A DNA stretch of 53,435 bases from an uncultured Bacilli bacterium (GCA_947588815.1 CANQAG010000008.1:1-53435); one strand, 5' to 3'. Positions 35,273-46,376 are shown, numbered from the stretch's first letter. The notes: generated from the sequence alone by a model not told the origin. Numbers and translations: made by a program.

Positions 35273-36640
35273 ATGAGTGAATTTAAATTTGAAGAAATCG
35301 TCTCGCATTTGCAAGTGCAAGGTTTTATTTATCCAGGATCACAGATCTATGGTGGCTTAAGCAACTCTTGGGATTATGGTCCTCTCGGCGTGCTTTTTAA
35401 AAACAACGTCAAAGCTGCTTGGTGGAAAAAATTTGTTCAGGAACAGCCGATGAATGTCGGTCTTGATCCGGCGATAATCATGAATTCCAAAGTGTGGGAA
35501 GCCACCGGTCATATCGGAAACTTTTCCGATCCGTTGATCGATTGTAAATCGTGCAAGACTCGTCATCGTGCCGATGATCTTATCGAAAGTCAAAGTGACG
35601 TTAAAGTCGCCGGATGGACTAACGAAATGATGATGGACTACATTCGCGAACACAATATTAAATGTCCCCGATGCGGTAACTCCTCGTTCACGGACATCCG
35701 ACAATTTCAAATGATGTTTAAGACCCATATTGGGGTTACCGAAGACCAAAAATCCGAAGTTTATCTTCGTCCTGAAACCGCGCAAGGGCTGTTTGTAAAT
35801 TTCGCTAACGTCGTGCGTTCGACGCGCAAAAGATTGCCGTTAGGACTTTGCGATATCGGAAAATCGTTCCGTAATGAGATTACTCCTGGCAATTTTATCT
35901 TCAGAACTCGCGAATTTGAACAGATGGAAATGGAATTTTTCTGCAAACCGGGAGAGGATTTGAAGTGGTTTGAGTATTGGAAACAATATTGTTACGATTT
36001 CTTGATTTCGCTTGGAATCAATCGTGAAAATTTACGATATCGCGATCATGAAAAAGCGGCGCTAGCCTTCTATTCGAAAGCGACGACCGATATCGAATAT
36101 CGTTTTCCGTTTGGTTGGGGTGAATTATGGGGGATTGCCGACCGTACCGATTATGATTTAAAACGTCACATGGAATATTCTTCGGAAAATTTAAGTTATA
36201 CCGACCCACTTACCAAAGAAAATTTTGTTCCATATTGTGTCGAACCCGCGCTTGGGGTCGATCGTTTGGTTTTGACGCTTCTTTGCGATGCGATGAAAGA
36301 AGAACAACTTGAAAATGATACAAGAGTTGTGATGCATTTACATCCGTTTGTCGCCCCTTATAAAGCCGCGATATTGCCTCTTTCTAAGCAATTGAAAGAA
36401 CAAGCGGAAAATCTATTAAATGATCTCGTCAAAGATTTTTCTTGCACTTATGATGAAACGGGTTCAATCGGTAAGCGGTATCGTCGCCAAGATGCGATTG
36501 GAACACCATATTGCATTACTGTCGATTTCGACACTATAAATGACGGCTGTGTGACGATAAGAGATCGTGATACGATGCTTCAAGAACGGATAAAAATCGA
36601 AGAGATTAAAGACTACCTTAAAAAACGCGTATCTTTTTAA
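35273..36640 (+). CDS. glyQS: Glycyl-tRNA synthetase, single-chain class II
   Basis: Charges tRNA-Gly. The 455-residue protein is the homodimeric eukaryote/archaea-like form (one gene), not the alpha2-beta2 form of Bacillus subtilis. It has the class II motifs with GGLSNSWDYGPLG near the start, YLRPETAQG, GKSFRNEITPGNFIFRTREFEQMEMEFF and GVDRL, plus a zinc-like pair of CxxC groups (CKSC at about 100, CPRC at about 135). The anticodon-binding domain ends the protein. It is first in the operon with dnaG and rpoD. Confidence 0.97.
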   Translation: MSEFKFEEIVSHLQVQGFIYPGSQIYGGLSNSWDYGPLGVLFKNNVKAAWWKKFVQEQPMNVGLDPAIIMNSKVWEATGHIGNFSDPLIDCKSCKTRHRADDLIESQSDVKVAGWTNEMMMDYIREHNIKCPRCGNSSFTDIRQFQMMFKTHIGVTEDQKSEVYLRPETAQGLFVNFANVVRSTRKRLPLGLCDIGKSFRNEITPGNFIFRTREFEQMEMEFFCKPGEDLKWFEYWKQYCYDFLISLGINRENLRYRDHEKAALAFYSKATTDIEYRFPFGWGELWGIADRTDYDLKRHMEYSSENLSYTDPLTKENFVPYCVEPALGVDRLVLTLLCDAMKEEQLENDTRVVMHLHPFVAPYKAAILPLSKQLKEQAENLLNDLVKDFSCTYDETGSIGKRYRRQDAIGTPYCITVDFDTINDGCVTIRDRDTMLQERIKIEEIKDYLKKRVSF

Positions 36641-36654
36641 GATAAGGAGAGAGA

Positions 36655-38430
36655 ATGATTCCTTTAAATGTTATCGAAGAGATCAGAAAACAAGCCGATA
36701 TCGTCAACATTATTTCCACTTATATCAATGTTATTAAAAAGGGAAATAGTTACACGGCGATATGTCCTTTTCATGCTGATAAAAATCCTTCGTTAATGAT
36801 TTCAAAGAGTAAGCAAATCTACAAATGTTTTTCTTGTGGCGCTGGTGGCAATGTTTTCACTTTCGTCCAAGAGTATGAAAAAATATCTTTTGTCGAAGCG
36901 GTAAAGAAAGTCGCTTCGCTTATCGGCTTTCACGATAAATCATTAGAAGAATCGACGCGTCAAGTAAGCGATGAGGTTCGTGAAATTCTTGCTGCACTTA
37001 ATGATGCTGCGTCAAATTTTCAATATGCCTTAAAATCGCAAAATGGCGAAAAAGCCCTAGAATATTTAAAAAATCGCGAAATTGACCAAGAGATGATCGA
37101 TTTCTTCAAACTCGGATACTGCTTTGAAGGCGGAATCAATATCAAGATGTTACGAGCTAAAAATCATCGCGTCGACGTGCTTGATCGTGCCGGGTTATTA
37201 ATTCGAGAAGGAGCCGGCAATTTCATCGATCGTTTTCAAGGTCGTTTGATGTTTCCGATTTTTAATGAGTATAACGAAGTTGTGGGTTTTTCAGGACGCA
37301 TCATCGAAAAAAATGGTGAAGCTAAGTACGTCAATTCCATCAACTCTCCGGTGTTCAATAAATCTCACGTTCTTTACAATTATCAAAACGCCAAAACATA
37401 TGCTAAACGCGAAGGCGCCGTTTACGTCGTGGAAGGCTTTATGGATGTCTTTGCGCTTTATCGTGTCGGGATTAAAGCCTCTGTCGCTTTGATGGGGACG
37501 GCTTTTACTGAATTCCACGCGCGACTATTAAAGATGCTTCAAGTCGAGGTTAGAATATTATTGGATGGCGATGATGCCGGACGAAAAGGAACGTTAAATA
37601 TGTGCTCGACGCTCGACAAGTTAAAGATTCCGTATGCGATTGTCGATTATCGCGATTGTCTTTTAGACCCTGATGAAATTTTAAAGCAATTCGGGGTTGA
37701 AAATTTGAAAAAGTTTACTAAGCGCCTAATAAATAAATACGATTTTATCTTGCAATATTACGCTAAAAGAATCGATTTGAAAAGCGATGAAGGACGGCTG
37801 GAATATGTCGACAAAGTGACAAAGTACGTCGCGGACATCGAAGATCCGGCCAAATTGGAAATATTTATTACCAAAGTTTCAAAATTAGTCGATTTGAATT
37901 ATCAAAATATTTTATCGAGAATCAATAAAGAGCGCGATAAGCAAGATAATAGTAATCAAAACTCGGTTAGTTTCAAGAAGCCTGCGCCTAAAAGAATCAC
38001 GCGTCTTGAACGAAGCGAACGCTTGTTGATTTATAACATTTTGAATAATGCCGCCGCGCTTGAATATTTTCAAACGCAACAAGGTTATTTTATAAATGAT
38101 ACTTATGCAGTCATTTTAAATTATGTCTTGGACCTTTATAGCGAAAAGAAAAATTACACGATGAATGATGTCTTAGATTATTTGAATCTTAAAAGTAACG
38201 AAAATTTACCTTATATCCAAGCGATCGCCAGTCTTGAATTAGAAGATTACAGTAAATATGATGTCGAAGAATTTCAGGAGGTGCTTGAAAGCCATCGCTT
38301 GGCAATCGAAAGCAAGCAAGCGAAAGAAAAGGTTGAAAATATCGTCAATCGTGCTGATCCTCAATCAGCCGCCAAAAATTTAGATGAATTAAAAAAGCAA
38401 CAAATAAATAGTGGAGGTACCAAAGAATGA
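36655..38430 (+). CDS. dnaG: DNA primase DnaG
   Basis: Makes RNA primers for replication. The 591-residue protein has the CHC2 zinc finger with C37, H40, C58 and C61, the Toprim catalytic core ([13 protein letters not shown] and [11 protein letters not shown]) at about 255-310, and a C-terminal helicase-binding domain. Length is near that of Bacillus (603). AAGGAGAGA precedes the ATG 14 bases after glyQS. The last bases overlap the rpoD start (ATGA), the classic macromolecular synthesis operon. Confidence 0.97.
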   Translation: MIPLNVIEEIRKQADIVNIISTYINVIKKGNSYTAICPFHADKNPSLMISKSKQIYKCFSCGAGGNVFTFVQEYEKISFVEAVKKVASLIGFHDKSLEESTRQVSDEVREILAALNDAASNFQYALKSQNGEKALEYLKNREIDQEMIDFFKLGYCFEGGINIKMLRAKNHRVDVLDRAGLLIREGAGNFIDRFQGRLMFPIFNEYNEVVGFSGRIIEKNGEAKYVNSINSPVFNKSHVLYNYQNAKTYAKREGAVYVVEGFMDVFALYRVGIKASVALMGTAFTEFHARLLKMLQVEVRILLDGDDAGRKGTLNMCSTLDKLKIPYAIVDYRDCLLDPDEILKQFGVENLKKFTKRLINKYDFILQYYAKRIDLKSDEGRLEYVDKVTKYVADIEDPAKLEIFITKVSKLVDLNYQNILSRINKERDKQDNSNQNSVSFKKPAPKRITRLERSERLLIYNILNNAAALEYFQTQQGYFINDTYAVILNYVLDLYSEKKNYTMNDVLDYLNLKSNENLPYIQAIASLELEDYSKYDVEEFQEVLESHRLAIESKQAKEKVENIVNRADPQSAAKNLDELKKQQINSGGTKE

Positions 38431-39719
38431 AAAAGAAAACGAAAGAAACAAAGAATGATGAACTTGAAGAATTAGACGAAGAACTTGATGACGAAGCGAT
38501 CATCGACGATGAAGAAGAAGATCAAGGCGAAAGTCTCGATGAGATTAAAAAGCGCTTTGAAAAGAAAGGCAAAAGCTCCGGTTACATCAATCAAGAGGAC
38601 ATTTTGGAAGCTGTTGCTCATCTCGATTTGAAAGAGGAAGAGATTCAGATGCTTTTGGCTTATTTTAAAAGCAAAGGTATCGACGTAATCGCCGAAGAAA
38701 GCGATGGTCCTGAACTTGACGATCTTGAAGTCGACGAAGAGCAGTTAAAAGCGATGAATCCGGATAGTTTTAATGACGACATCTTTGAAGATGACGAGTT
38801 TTTTAATCCCGATGAAGCGGAAATCGAAGCTAAAGAAATCGATAGCGATTTAGAGTCGCTTGCTTCTGAAGGGGTAAAGATCAATGATCCGGTGAAAATG
38901 TATCTTAAAGAGATCGGACGGGTGAAACTTTTATCCTCTCAAGAAGAAATCGAATTGGCTAAAAGAATTCTCGAAGGCGATGAAGAAGCGAAAAATGAAC
39001 TTACACAAGCTAATCTTCGTCTTGTGGTTTCAATCGCCAAACACTATGTGGGACGCGGAATGCTCTTTTTGGATTTGATTCAAGAAGGAAACTTAGGTCT
39101 TATCAAAGCGGTTGAAAAGTTTGATTACACCAAAGGATTTAAATTCTCGACTTATGCGACTTGGTGGATTCGTCAAGCGATCACTAGAGCGATTGCCGAT
39201 CAAGCTAGAACGATTCGAATTCCGGTGCACATGGTGGAAACGATCAATCGCATCACGCGGGTGCAACGGCAATTAGTGCAGGAGTTAGGACGGGAACCGA
39301 CGGCTCAAGAAATATCGGATCACCTCGACGGGCAGCAAATAAGCGCCGAAAGAGTTCGTGAAATTCAACGAATCGCCTTGGATCCGGTGTCATTAGAGAC
39401 GCCGATCGGCGAAGAAGATGATTCGCATTTAGGTGATTTCATCGAAGATAAAGACGCGACGTCGCCTAGTGAATATACGACTAAATCTTTACTTAAAGAT
39501 CAACTTTATTCGGTGATGAAAGATCTTACCGACCGTGAAGAACGGGTCTTACGCTTACGTTACGGCCTCGATGATGGTCGTCCCCGCACCTTAGAAGAAG
39601 TCGGCAAAGAATTCGGCGTCACTCGCGAAAGAATTAGACAAATCGAAGCCAAGGCCATTCGCAAATTACGCCATCCGACCCGCGCTAAGCGTTTCGGTGA
39701 TTTCCGCGAAAAGCTATGA
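38427..39719 (+). CDS. rpoD: Primary sigma factor RpoD/SigA
   Basis: The housekeeping sigma factor of RNA polymerase. The 430-residue product starts with a Lys-rich then strongly acidic segment ([11 protein letters not shown]), region 1.1, then region 1.2-2 ([47 protein letters not shown]), region 3 and region 4 ([27 protein letters not shown]). The promoters seen in this window fit its expected -35/-10. Frame overlaps dnaG by four bases and trmK by four. Confidence 0.98.
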   Translation: MKKKTKETKNDELEELDEELDDEAIIDDEEEDQGESLDEIKKRFEKKGKSSGYINQEDILEAVAHLDLKEEEIQMLLAYFKSKGIDVIAEESDGPELDDLEVDEEQLKAMNPDSFNDDIFEDDEFFNPDEAEIEAKEIDSDLESLASEGVKINDPVKMYLKEIGRVKLLSSQEEIELAKRILEGDEEAKNELTQANLRLVVSIAKHYVGRGMLFLDLIQEGNLGLIKAVEKFDYTKGFKFSTYATWWIRQAITRAIADQARTIRIPVHMVETINRITRVQRQLVQELGREPTAQEISDHLDGQQISAERVREIQRIALDPVSLETPIGEEDDSHLGDFIEDKDATSPSEYTTKSLLKDQLYSVMKDLTDREERVLRLRYGLDDGRPRTLEEVGKEFGVTRERIRQIEAKAIRKLRHPTRAKRFGDFREKL

Positions 39720-40375
39720 GTGTTTCTAAACGCATTCAAGCACTTGCAAGTCTTGTCGCATTCGATTCGGTGGTGGCTGATATCGGCTCAGACCACGGCT
39801 TATTGCTTCAAGAATTATATCAAAGAGGATATCTTTTAAATTCGTATGGGAGCGAAAATAAAAAAGGCCCATTTCTTCGCTTGGAACAAAGCCTTAAAGC
39901 TTATCCTAAGGCGCATGTTTATCTTGAAGACGGACTTAATCATCTCCCTGAATCCGTGAAGACGATCGTAATCGCCGGAATGGGTGGAGAATTGATATTA
40001 GAGATTTTAAAACGGGGAGTAAAAGAACTTAGTCGTCTTGACTATGTGATTTTAGCGCCACATGCGCAGGAACGGGAAATTCGTCGTTTTATGCTTGAAC
40101 ATGGCTTTATGATCGATGAAGAGATCTTGGTGCACGAAACTCATTTTTATGAGATTATGCGCTTTAAAAAAGGGACACAACTATTAAGTGAAAAAGAATA
40201 TTATTTTGGTCCTGTCTTGTTAAAAAAACAACGAGATTTATTGAAAACAAAATATCAAAAGATCATTGAAAACGATCGATACTTGATTGAAAATAAGCCT
40301 TTGTCGTTAAAACGCAAACAGGACTTGTTGCAGGAAATAAAGGAGTGTGAAAGTTTATGGACACCAAGCGAATGA
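39716..40375 (+). CDS. trmK: tRNA (adenine-22 N1) methyltransferase TrmK
   Basis: Methylates A22 in the D-arm of tRNAs, using S-adenosylmethionine. The 219-residue protein has the SAM-binding DIGSDHG motif at 22-28 and [14 protein letters not shown] further on, then a helical C-terminal part. Position after the sigma gene equals yqfN in Bacillus. It overlaps rpoD and the nif3-like gene. Confidence 0.93.
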   Translation: MSVSKRIQALASLVAFDSVVADIGSDHGLLLQELYQRGYLLNSYGSENKKGPFLRLEQSLKAYPKAHVYLEDGLNHLPESVKTIVIAGMGGELILEILKRGVKELSRLDYVILAPHAQEREIRRFMLEHGFMIDEEILVHETHFYEIMRFKKGTQLLSEKEYYFGPVLLKKQRDLLKTKYQKIIENDRYLIENKPLSLKRKQDLLQEIKECESLWTPSE

Positions 40376-41124
40376 TTAGAAAACTATGGAAGATGTTTCC
40401 ACGAAAAATCGCACTCAAATATCACGATTATGTGGGAATGATGCATAAAGGGTTGAAAGATGAAACCCATAGAGTAGTGCTTTGTCTTGATTGTGATGAA
40501 GCGGTGATTGATAAGGCGATCGAATGTCACGCCGACATCATCATCTCGCATCATCCTTTCATCTACGGCACGTTAAAAAAAGTGTTAAATAGCGATCCGG
40601 TTAAAAGGGAACTTTATGAACGTCTCGATTTAGCTAACATTCCCGTCTATTCTTTTCATACTAACTTCGATGAAGGGGTGCGCGGAATGAATGACGCCCT
40701 AGCGGAAAAACTTGAATTAACCGCGATTCATCAAGGCGAAGATTCTTCGTGCATGCGTATTGGAACCTTGTCAAATGAAATGAATATTTACGATTTTGCA
40801 AAGTACGCTAAAGAAAAACTCAACGTTCCGTATGGCTTATTGATCGACGAAGGCAAAAAGAATATCAAGACCGTAGCGATTATTGGTGGCGGGGGAGCGG
40901 GATATTATCTCTCGGCGATAAAAGATGATGCCGACATCTATATTTCAGGCGATGCCCCACATCACATTCGACGCGACATCGTGGCTAGACACTACAACTA
41001 TCTCGATTTACCACATGAAATCGAAAAGGTCTTTATGCCGCAAATGAAAAAGATCCTGCTTGAAATGGATCCTAGTCTTGAAATTATTATCGTTGACGAC
41101 CAAAAATTGCCGAAATTAATTTAG
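40357..41124 (+). CDS. NIF3-like dinuclear metal-binding protein (YqfO family)
   Basis: A member of a widespread family with two bound metals; proposed as a GTP cyclohydrolase-like or nuclease protein, but the role is not settled. The 255-residue product has ISHHPFIYG (H65, H66), YSFHTNFD, and the second half GDAPHHIRRD. It lacks the inserted domain present in the larger YqfO of Bacillus and so resembles the short form of Escherichia coli. ATG 40357 overlaps trmK by 19 bases, with AAAGGAG ahead. The end overlaps the convergent ispH by nine bases. Confidence 0.88.
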   Translation: MDTKRMIRKLWKMFPRKIALKYHDYVGMMHKGLKDETHRVVLCLDCDEAVIDKAIECHADIIISHHPFIYGTLKKVLNSDPVKRELYERLDLANIPVYSFHTNFDEGVRGMNDALAEKLELTAIHQGEDSSCMRIGTLSNEMNIYDFAKYAKEKLNVPYGLLIDEGKKNIKTVAIIGGGGAGYYLSAIKDDADIYISGDAPHHIRRDIVARHYNYLDLPHEIEKVFMPQMKKILLEMDPSLEIIIVDDQKLPKLI

Positions 41125-41982
41125 ATTTATCAAGTATTCATACACCCTATCGATGAGATAAGACGGAGTTGAGGCTCCGGCGGTGAGGAATACTTTTTTT
41201 ATGCCCTCAAGAGGGAGAAGTTTCACTTCATCGAAGTTTGAAACAAGGTAAGACGGAATAAGATGATCGCGTTTAGCTACTTCTAGAAGTCGTCTTGAAT
41301 TAGACGAAGACGGATCGCCTAAGACGATGATTGCTTCAACGTCCTTATCGATTTCTTCAATCGCTTTTTGACGACGAAAAGTCGCATCGCAGACATCATT
41401 ATAAAAATGGGGCTTTAAAACTTGTTTAGCAACTAGTTTATAAATAGTCTCAAGTTCTTCTTTGTTGAGCGTGGTTTGATTGAAAATATCGGCTTCGTCA
41501 AATTGAAAATAGGGAATCTTTTTAACTTTATAATCGATAAAAATGATTTTATCGCTAAGGGCTAATGCCGCATCGCTTTCAGGATGTGACGCGATTCCAA
41601 TATAGAATACTTGGTGAGCTAAGGATAAGGAATTTTTTATTGCCTGAAGGTTAGCTAATACCCGCGGACAGCTGGCATCGTAAATCTTAAGATTCTTCTT
41701 TTTAGCAAGTTCATCGAGTTTAGAATCATGACCATGCGCCGAAAAGACGACGGTGCTAAAAGAGGGAAGATTAGAAATTTTAGTTTCTAGCGAAGTATTA
41801 TCATCGAGAACGGTGATACCGCGCTTTTTTAAATCGTCCATGATCATTTGATTGTGAACCAAACATCCCAAAAGATAGACGTTACGATCTAAAGGGGTTT
41901 CTTCACGGGCTTTAATTGCGATTTTAATCGCGTTTTCGACTCCGAAACAAATGCCCATTACACTAGCTTTTTGTACTATCAT
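41116..41982 (-). CDS. ispH: 4-hydroxy-3-methylbut-2-enyl diphosphate reductase IspH
   Basis: The last enzyme of the MEP isoprenoid pathway, an iron-sulfur protein making IPP and DMAPP. The 288-residue protein has C12 (GICFGVENA), DASCPRV and NDVCDATFRRQ, the three cysteines that hold the cluster, and the VFSAHGHD motif. A GGTGAT ribosome site precedes ATG 41982. Also in this window is ispG, the preceding step, so the MEP route is used. Confidence 0.97.
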   Translation of the reverse strand: MIVQKASVMGICFGVENAIKIAIKAREETPLDRNVYLLGCLVHNQMIMDDLKKRGITVLDDNTSLETKISNLPSFSTVVFSAHGHDSKLDELAKKKNLKIYDASCPRVLANLQAIKNSLSLAHQVFYIGIASHPESDAALALSDKIIFIDYKVKKIPYFQFDEADIFNQTTLNKEELETIYKLVAKQVLKPHFYNDVCDATFRRQKAIEEIDKDVEAIIVLGDPSSSNSRRLLEVAKRDHLIPSYLVSNFDEVKLLPLEGIKKVFLTAGASTPSYLIDRVYEYLINLN

Positions 41983-42015
41983 TGTATCACCATTTCAATT
42001 ATACACTATTTGGTA

Positions 42016-42468
42016 TTAAAAAAATGGTTTATTGGGACTTTTTTCATCATTTGGGAAAGGATCGGCGGCTTTTTCTTGACGCGGATTTACAATTTCGGGC
42101 TCGATTTTTTCTTTCGGTTCGACGATTTTGGTTTCGTGCTTTTTATGGACAAATGCCCGTTTGATGACTTTGGTAAAATCTTTGGTATTTTCAACGATCG
42201 GTTTTACTTGTTGATAAATCGGAATGATCTGATTGATGGTGTTGATGCCCTTTTGAGTTGAGGTGATGATCTTGTTAAGATCGAGTTTGTTAGCCTTAGT
42301 TGCTGCTGCGGCGATTTTGGCAGTCGGCGAAAAAGGATTGCCACGAGGAATATTGAAAGGATTTTGGATACCTCGATAATTTGGCATTACTTGCGGATAG
42401 ATCGGTTGATTTAATGGTGGCGTGTACGGATTAATCGCGCGATACGGATCATAAAAATTTCTTCTCAT
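42016..42468 (-). CDS. Pro/Asn-rich YqfQ/VrrA-like protein
   Basis: A 150-residue protein with a Tyr/Pro/Asn-rich start (NPYTPPLNQPIYPQVMPNY), a helical centre with GINTINQIIPIYQQVKPIVEN, and a Lys/Glu-rich tail. The middle resembles the VrrA/YqfQ family, whose gene follows ispH in Bacillus. Its role is unknown; the family has been linked to spores. There is no signal peptide. AAGGTGAT lies before the ATG. The call rests on both sequence pattern and position. It lies 33 bases upstream of ispH and the two are probably co-transcribed. Confidence 0.65.
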   Translation of the reverse strand: MRRNFYDPYRAINPYTPPLNQPIYPQVMPNYRGIQNPFNIPRGNPFSPTAKIAAAATKANKLDLNKIITSTQKGINTINQIIPIYQQVKPIVENTKDFTKVIKRAFVHKKHETKIVEPKEKIEPEIVNPRQEKAADPFPNDEKSPNKPFF

Positions 42469-42574
42469 AGAATCACCTTAATTATTTTTATGAATTAAAA
42501 CGATAAAAGTGACATTCCTAAAAGTCGCTAAAACTCTTTAAACGTTAAACTTTCGGTAATTTATGATAAAAACT

Positions 42575-42602
42575 TTATCAAAAAAAAACACTTAGATATA
42601 AT
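42575..42602 (+). promoter_or_regulatory. Probable promoter of apt-relA
   Basis: A TTATCA box (42575-42580) and TATAAT (42597-42602), 16 bases apart, lie 23 bases before the apt ATG. The 157 bases between the divergent yqfQ-like gene and apt hold nothing else that I recognise. Confidence 0.65.
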
Positions 42603-42625
42603 AATTACATAAGGAAGGCTTAATT

Positions 42626-43138
42626 ATGAATTTAAAAGATTATATTGCGATTGTCGAAGGATTTCCTAAAGAAGGAATTTCGTTTAAAGATATTACACCT
42701 TTAATGGAAAACGGAGAGGCTTATCGTTATACTATCGACGAAATGGCTCGTTTAGCTGCAGAAATGGGAGCTCAAATTATCGTTTCGCCGGAATCGCGCG
42801 GATTTCTTTTTGGATGTCCGGTTGCGACTAAACTAGGTTTAGGCTTTGTGCCGGTTCGTAAAAAGGGTAAATTACCACGGGCGACTAAATCGATCAAGTA
42901 CGATTTAGAGTACGGACAGGACGAACTATTCATCCACGCCGATGCGATTAAACCGGGACAAAAAGTGGTGATCATCGACGATATCGTCGCTATCGGCGGT
43001 ACATTGAATGCCGCGGCAAAGCTTGTACAATCGTTACAAGGCGAAGTGGTGGGCATGATTGCACTTATCGGTTTAAAAGATTTGCCAGGCCTCAAATTAT
43101 TGGCCAAATATAATCTTAAAGCCTTGATTGTTGATTAA
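42626..43138 (+). CDS. apt: Adenine phosphoribosyltransferase
   Basis: Salvages adenine to AMP using PRPP. The 170-residue protein has the PRPP loop VIIDDIVAIGGT at about 115-126; the usual form is DDLLATGGT, so an isoleucine replaces the threonine here. ESRGFLFG and the RKKGKLP loop are intact. AAGGAAGG precedes the ATG. It lies before relA, as in Bacillus, but recJ, its usual left neighbour, is 24 kb away. Confidence 0.95.
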   Translation: MNLKDYIAIVEGFPKEGISFKDITPLMENGEAYRYTIDEMARLAAEMGAQIIVSPESRGFLFGCPVATKLGLGFVPVRKKGKLPRATKSIKYDLEYGQDELFIHADAIKPGQKVVIIDDIVAIGGTLNAAAKLVQSLQGEVVGMIALIGLKDLPGLKLLAKYNLKALIVD

Positions 43139-43149
43139 GAGGTGATCGC

Positions 43150-45342
43150 GTGATCATTCAAGATGTCGAACACACATACGAAGATGTCAAAGAGGTGTTT
43201 TCAAATTATATTCATAATCCCGATGATGTTGCTGAGATTCATCGAGCATATTTATTCGCGGAAGAAAAGCATCGCGGACAACTTCGTAAAAGCGGAAAAC
43301 CATACGTCAGTCACGTCATTGAAGTGGCGTATATTTTAGCGACGCTTCAAGCGGGACCTTCGACGATTATCGCCGGTTTTTTGCACGACACCATCGAAGA
43401 TTGCGGAATTACCAAAGAAGACATCGAAAAACAGTTTTCAAGCGATATTGCCAATATCGTCGAAGCACTGACGAAAATTAAAAAACTATCCAAAATCGAA
43501 GATCAAGATTTTCGTTACGAATCACATCGTAAAATTTTTATCGCGATGGCTAAAGACATCCGCGTGATTATCATTAAACTCGCCGATCGGCTGCATAACA
43601 TGCGCACTTTGCAGTATCAATCGCCGGAAAAACAGCAAAAGATCGCTAGCGAAACCTTAGAGGTGTACGCGCCGATTGCTCATCGTCTCGGTATCAATAC
43701 CATCAAAAGCGAATTGGAAGATTTATGTCTTTATTATCTTCATCCCGATAAGTATCAAGAGATCGAAGATCTTTTAAACTCGCGGACCAAAAACCGCAAA
43801 GAGGCGATGCGGAATTTAAAAAAGAAAATCGCCGATCTTTTGATCAAAACCGGGATTCCTTTTGAAATCGAATCGCGGGTCAAACAAGTTTATTCCATTT
43901 ATAAAAAGATGTATTTCAAACATCGTCCGTTTGAACAGATTTATGACATTATGGCACTTCGAATCATCACCGAAACGGAACTTAATTGTTATGAAATTTT
44001 AGGATATATCCACTCGGTTTACACGGCGATCCCAGGACGCTTTAAAGATTACATCACGATGCCAAAACCCAACATGTATCAATCTTTGCACACGACGATT
44101 ATCGGTAAAGACGGCAACATTTTCGAAATTCAAATCCGAACCAAAGAAATGGATGAAATCGCAGAATCTGGTGTCGCTGCTCATTGGCGTTACAAAGAAA
44201 ATTCCAAATACGATGCCCGTAAAGAACAACGGGAAATCGAAGAAAAACTCCACTGGTTTGCGGATTTTGTCTCGATGACCGGGGAACATGAAGACGACGC
44301 CAAAGAATATATGAAAACTTTGACGCACGATATTTTTGACGCCAACGTCTATGTTTTCACCCCCAAAGGGAAAGTGATCGATCTTCCAAGCGGTAGCACG
44401 CCATTAGATTTTGCATATCGTATTCACTCTGATGTCGGTGATTTTGCTACCGGGGCCGTCGTCAACAACACTTTAGTGCCGCTTTCTTATGAACTTAAAA
44501 CCGGCGATGTCGTCGAAATCAAAACTTCGAAAAATTCCCAGGGTCCCAATGAAGGGTGGCTTAAAATCGTCAAGACGAACGTGGCCAAAAGCCGTATCAA
44601 AAAGTTCTTGCAACGGAAAAATGCGGATTTTATCCGCGATGATAACATTCAAAAAGGACACAATACTTTAATCGATGTCGCCCGTGAATATGAATTAGGC
44701 GAACGTCAAATATTAGAACGAATTGACGATGAAGTTTTGAAAAATTTCAATGTTTTAAATCTCGACGAATTATATCTTGCTATCGCAAGTCGTAAAATTT
44801 CTCCAACGACCATCTTAGAATTCCTCGGCTTTAAAAAAGAAACCAAAGAAGAGATGATTAAAGCGATTGTAAAACGCCCTAGAAAATACGATAGTTCTTC
44901 TGAAGCTATCCAAATCAAAGGCGCCAGCAAAGTGATGATTAATCTTGCTTCGTGTTGCACACCGATTCCAGGCGATGAAATCGTCGGTTACATCACCAAA
45001 GGAAAAGGGATTAAAGTTCATCGTACCGATTGTCCTAACATTGCAAAAAACAATCCGCGCTTAATCGATGTAAAATGGAATCCCAATTTAAAAGAGGCGA
45101 CATATCCAATCGATATTGCTCTCGATGCGACTGATCGTAATAATCTTTTGCTCGATGTGATGTCGTGTCTTTCTTCTAATAAGATTTCTTGTACCCGCGT
45201 AAGCACGAAAAGTCATCCTAACAAAATGACGGTGACGATTGAAACGACAATCTTGGTCAGCAATAACAAAAACTATCAAGCGATTCGTAATTCCTTGATT
45301 AATATCGATGGTATTTACGATGTAAGACGGGTAACCCATTGA
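43150..45342 (+). CDS. relA: Bifunctional (p)ppGpp synthetase/hydrolase RelA/SpoT (Rsh)
   Basis: Makes and degrades the alarmone (p)ppGpp in starvation. The 730-residue protein has the HD hydrolase domain (HDTIEDC with H79-D80), the synthetase domain (RFKDYITMPKPNMYQSLHTT), TGS (VFTPKGKVIDLPSGSTPLDFAYRIH), a zinc finger domain with SCCTPIPGDEIVGYITKGKG and a C-terminal ACT domain. Both halves look intact. The start is GTG, 43150, with AAGAGGTGAT before it. rluD-type synthase follows and is translationally close. Confidence 0.97.
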   Translation: MIIQDVEHTYEDVKEVFSNYIHNPDDVAEIHRAYLFAEEKHRGQLRKSGKPYVSHVIEVAYILATLQAGPSTIIAGFLHDTIEDCGITKEDIEKQFSSDIANIVEALTKIKKLSKIEDQDFRYESHRKIFIAMAKDIRVIIIKLADRLHNMRTLQYQSPEKQQKIASETLEVYAPIAHRLGINTIKSELEDLCLYYLHPDKYQEIEDLLNSRTKNRKEAMRNLKKKIADLLIKTGIPFEIESRVKQVYSIYKKMYFKHRPFEQIYDIMALRIITETELNCYEILGYIHSVYTAIPGRFKDYITMPKPNMYQSLHTTIIGKDGNIFEIQIRTKEMDEIAESGVAAHWRYKENSKYDARKEQREIEEKLHWFADFVSMTGEHEDDAKEYMKTLTHDIFDANVYVFTPKGKVIDLPSGSTPLDFAYRIHSDVGDFATGAVVNNTLVPLSYELKTGDVVEIKTSKNSQGPNEGWLKIVKTNVAKSRIKKFLQRKNADFIRDDNIQKGHNTLIDVAREYELGERQILERIDDEVLKNFNVLNLDELYLAIASRKISPTTILEFLGFKKETKEEMIKAIVKRPRKYDSSSEAIQIKGASKVMINLASCCTPIPGDEIVGYITKGKGIKVHRTDCPNIAKNNPRLIDVKWNPNLKEATYPIDIALDATDRNNLLLDVMSCLSSNKISCTRVSTKSHPNKMTVTIETTILVSNNKNYQAIRNSLINIDGIYDVRRVTH

Positions 45343-45344
45343 TT

Positions 45345-46256
45345 ATGGAAACTAAGAAACATCTTAAAAAGAGCGAAGAAAGAATTTTACATAGCTTTAC
45401 AATTCGCCACGAAGAAGAATTGCTGAGTTTTTTGTTGCGCCGTTTTCAAGAAATGTCGCGAAACAAAGTAAAGTCCTTTTTAATTCACAATCAAGTGTTG
45501 GTCAATGGTATTGTCATTCGTCAATTCGATTACCATTTAGCCAAAGACGACGAACTTCAAATCTTGGCACACGGCCAAAAAGCACACGACAAAATTAAAA
45601 CTAAACTTGAAATTATCTATGAAGATGAAGAGTTTTTGGTGATCAATAAACCGAGCGGTTTACTTTCCATTGCGACTGATAATGAACGCGAAAATACCGC
45701 GTATCGTCTCGCTAATGAATACGTCAGCCAAGAATCTAAAAAAAATCGGATTTTCATTTGCCATCGTATCGATAAAGAGACAAGCGGGGTATTGATGTTT
45801 GTAAAAAACGAAAAGACGCGCAACGCATTACAAAGTAAATGGAATTCATTAGTGACCAAACGCATCTATAAAGCGATCGTAGAGGGTACTCCTAAACCTT
45901 TAAGTGGCCGGATAGTTTCATATTTATTGGAAACTAAGACTAATCTCATGTATTCGGCACATGAAAAGGGAAACGGACAAAAGGCGATTACTAACTATAA
46001 GACCTTAAAATCCAATGGAACTTATTCGCTGGTGGAACTCAATCTTGAAACTGGACGCAAGAATCAAATTAGGGTCCATATGAAAGATTTAGGTACTCCG
46101 GTAGTCGGGGATGACAAGTATCATTCTTCAAGCGATCCGTTAAAACGATTAGGATTACACCATGAAACTTTGGAATTTATCCATCCGTTCACCAAAAAGC
46201 GTTTTTGCTTTAAAACGAAGATGCCATCATCTTTTTTACGGCTTTTCGATAAATAA
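45345..46256 (+). CDS. RluA-family 23S rRNA pseudouridine synthase, RluD-like
   Basis: Turns specific uridines of rRNA into pseudouridine. The 303-residue protein has an N-terminal S4-like RNA-binding domain (SRNKVKSFLIHNQVLVNG) and the catalytic HRIDKETSG with D143, then LETGRKNQIRVHM. Target site cannot be read from sequence. It starts three bases after the relA stop without a strong ribosome site, so it is probably coupled to relA. Confidence 0.9.
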   Translation: METKKHLKKSEERILHSFTIRHEEELLSFLLRRFQEMSRNKVKSFLIHNQVLVNGIVIRQFDYHLAKDDELQILAHGQKAHDKIKTKLEIIYEDEEFLVINKPSGLLSIATDNERENTAYRLANEYVSQESKKNRIFICHRIDKETSGVLMFVKNEKTRNALQSKWNSLVTKRIYKAIVEGTPKPLSGRIVSYLLETKTNLMYSAHEKGNGQKAITNYKTLKSNGTYSLVELNLETGRKNQIRVHMKDLGTPVVGDDKYHSSSDPLKRLGLHHETLEFIHPFTKKRFCFKTKMPSSFLRLFDK

Positions 46257-46376
46257 GTTGCATTTTAGTATAAAATTAGTAAAATATTAGTAGATATAGT
46301 TTTTTTATTATCATTTTTAGGGTTAAATTTAAGGTATCAATTTCATGATTATCTTCCATATGATGACGTGAAGTGG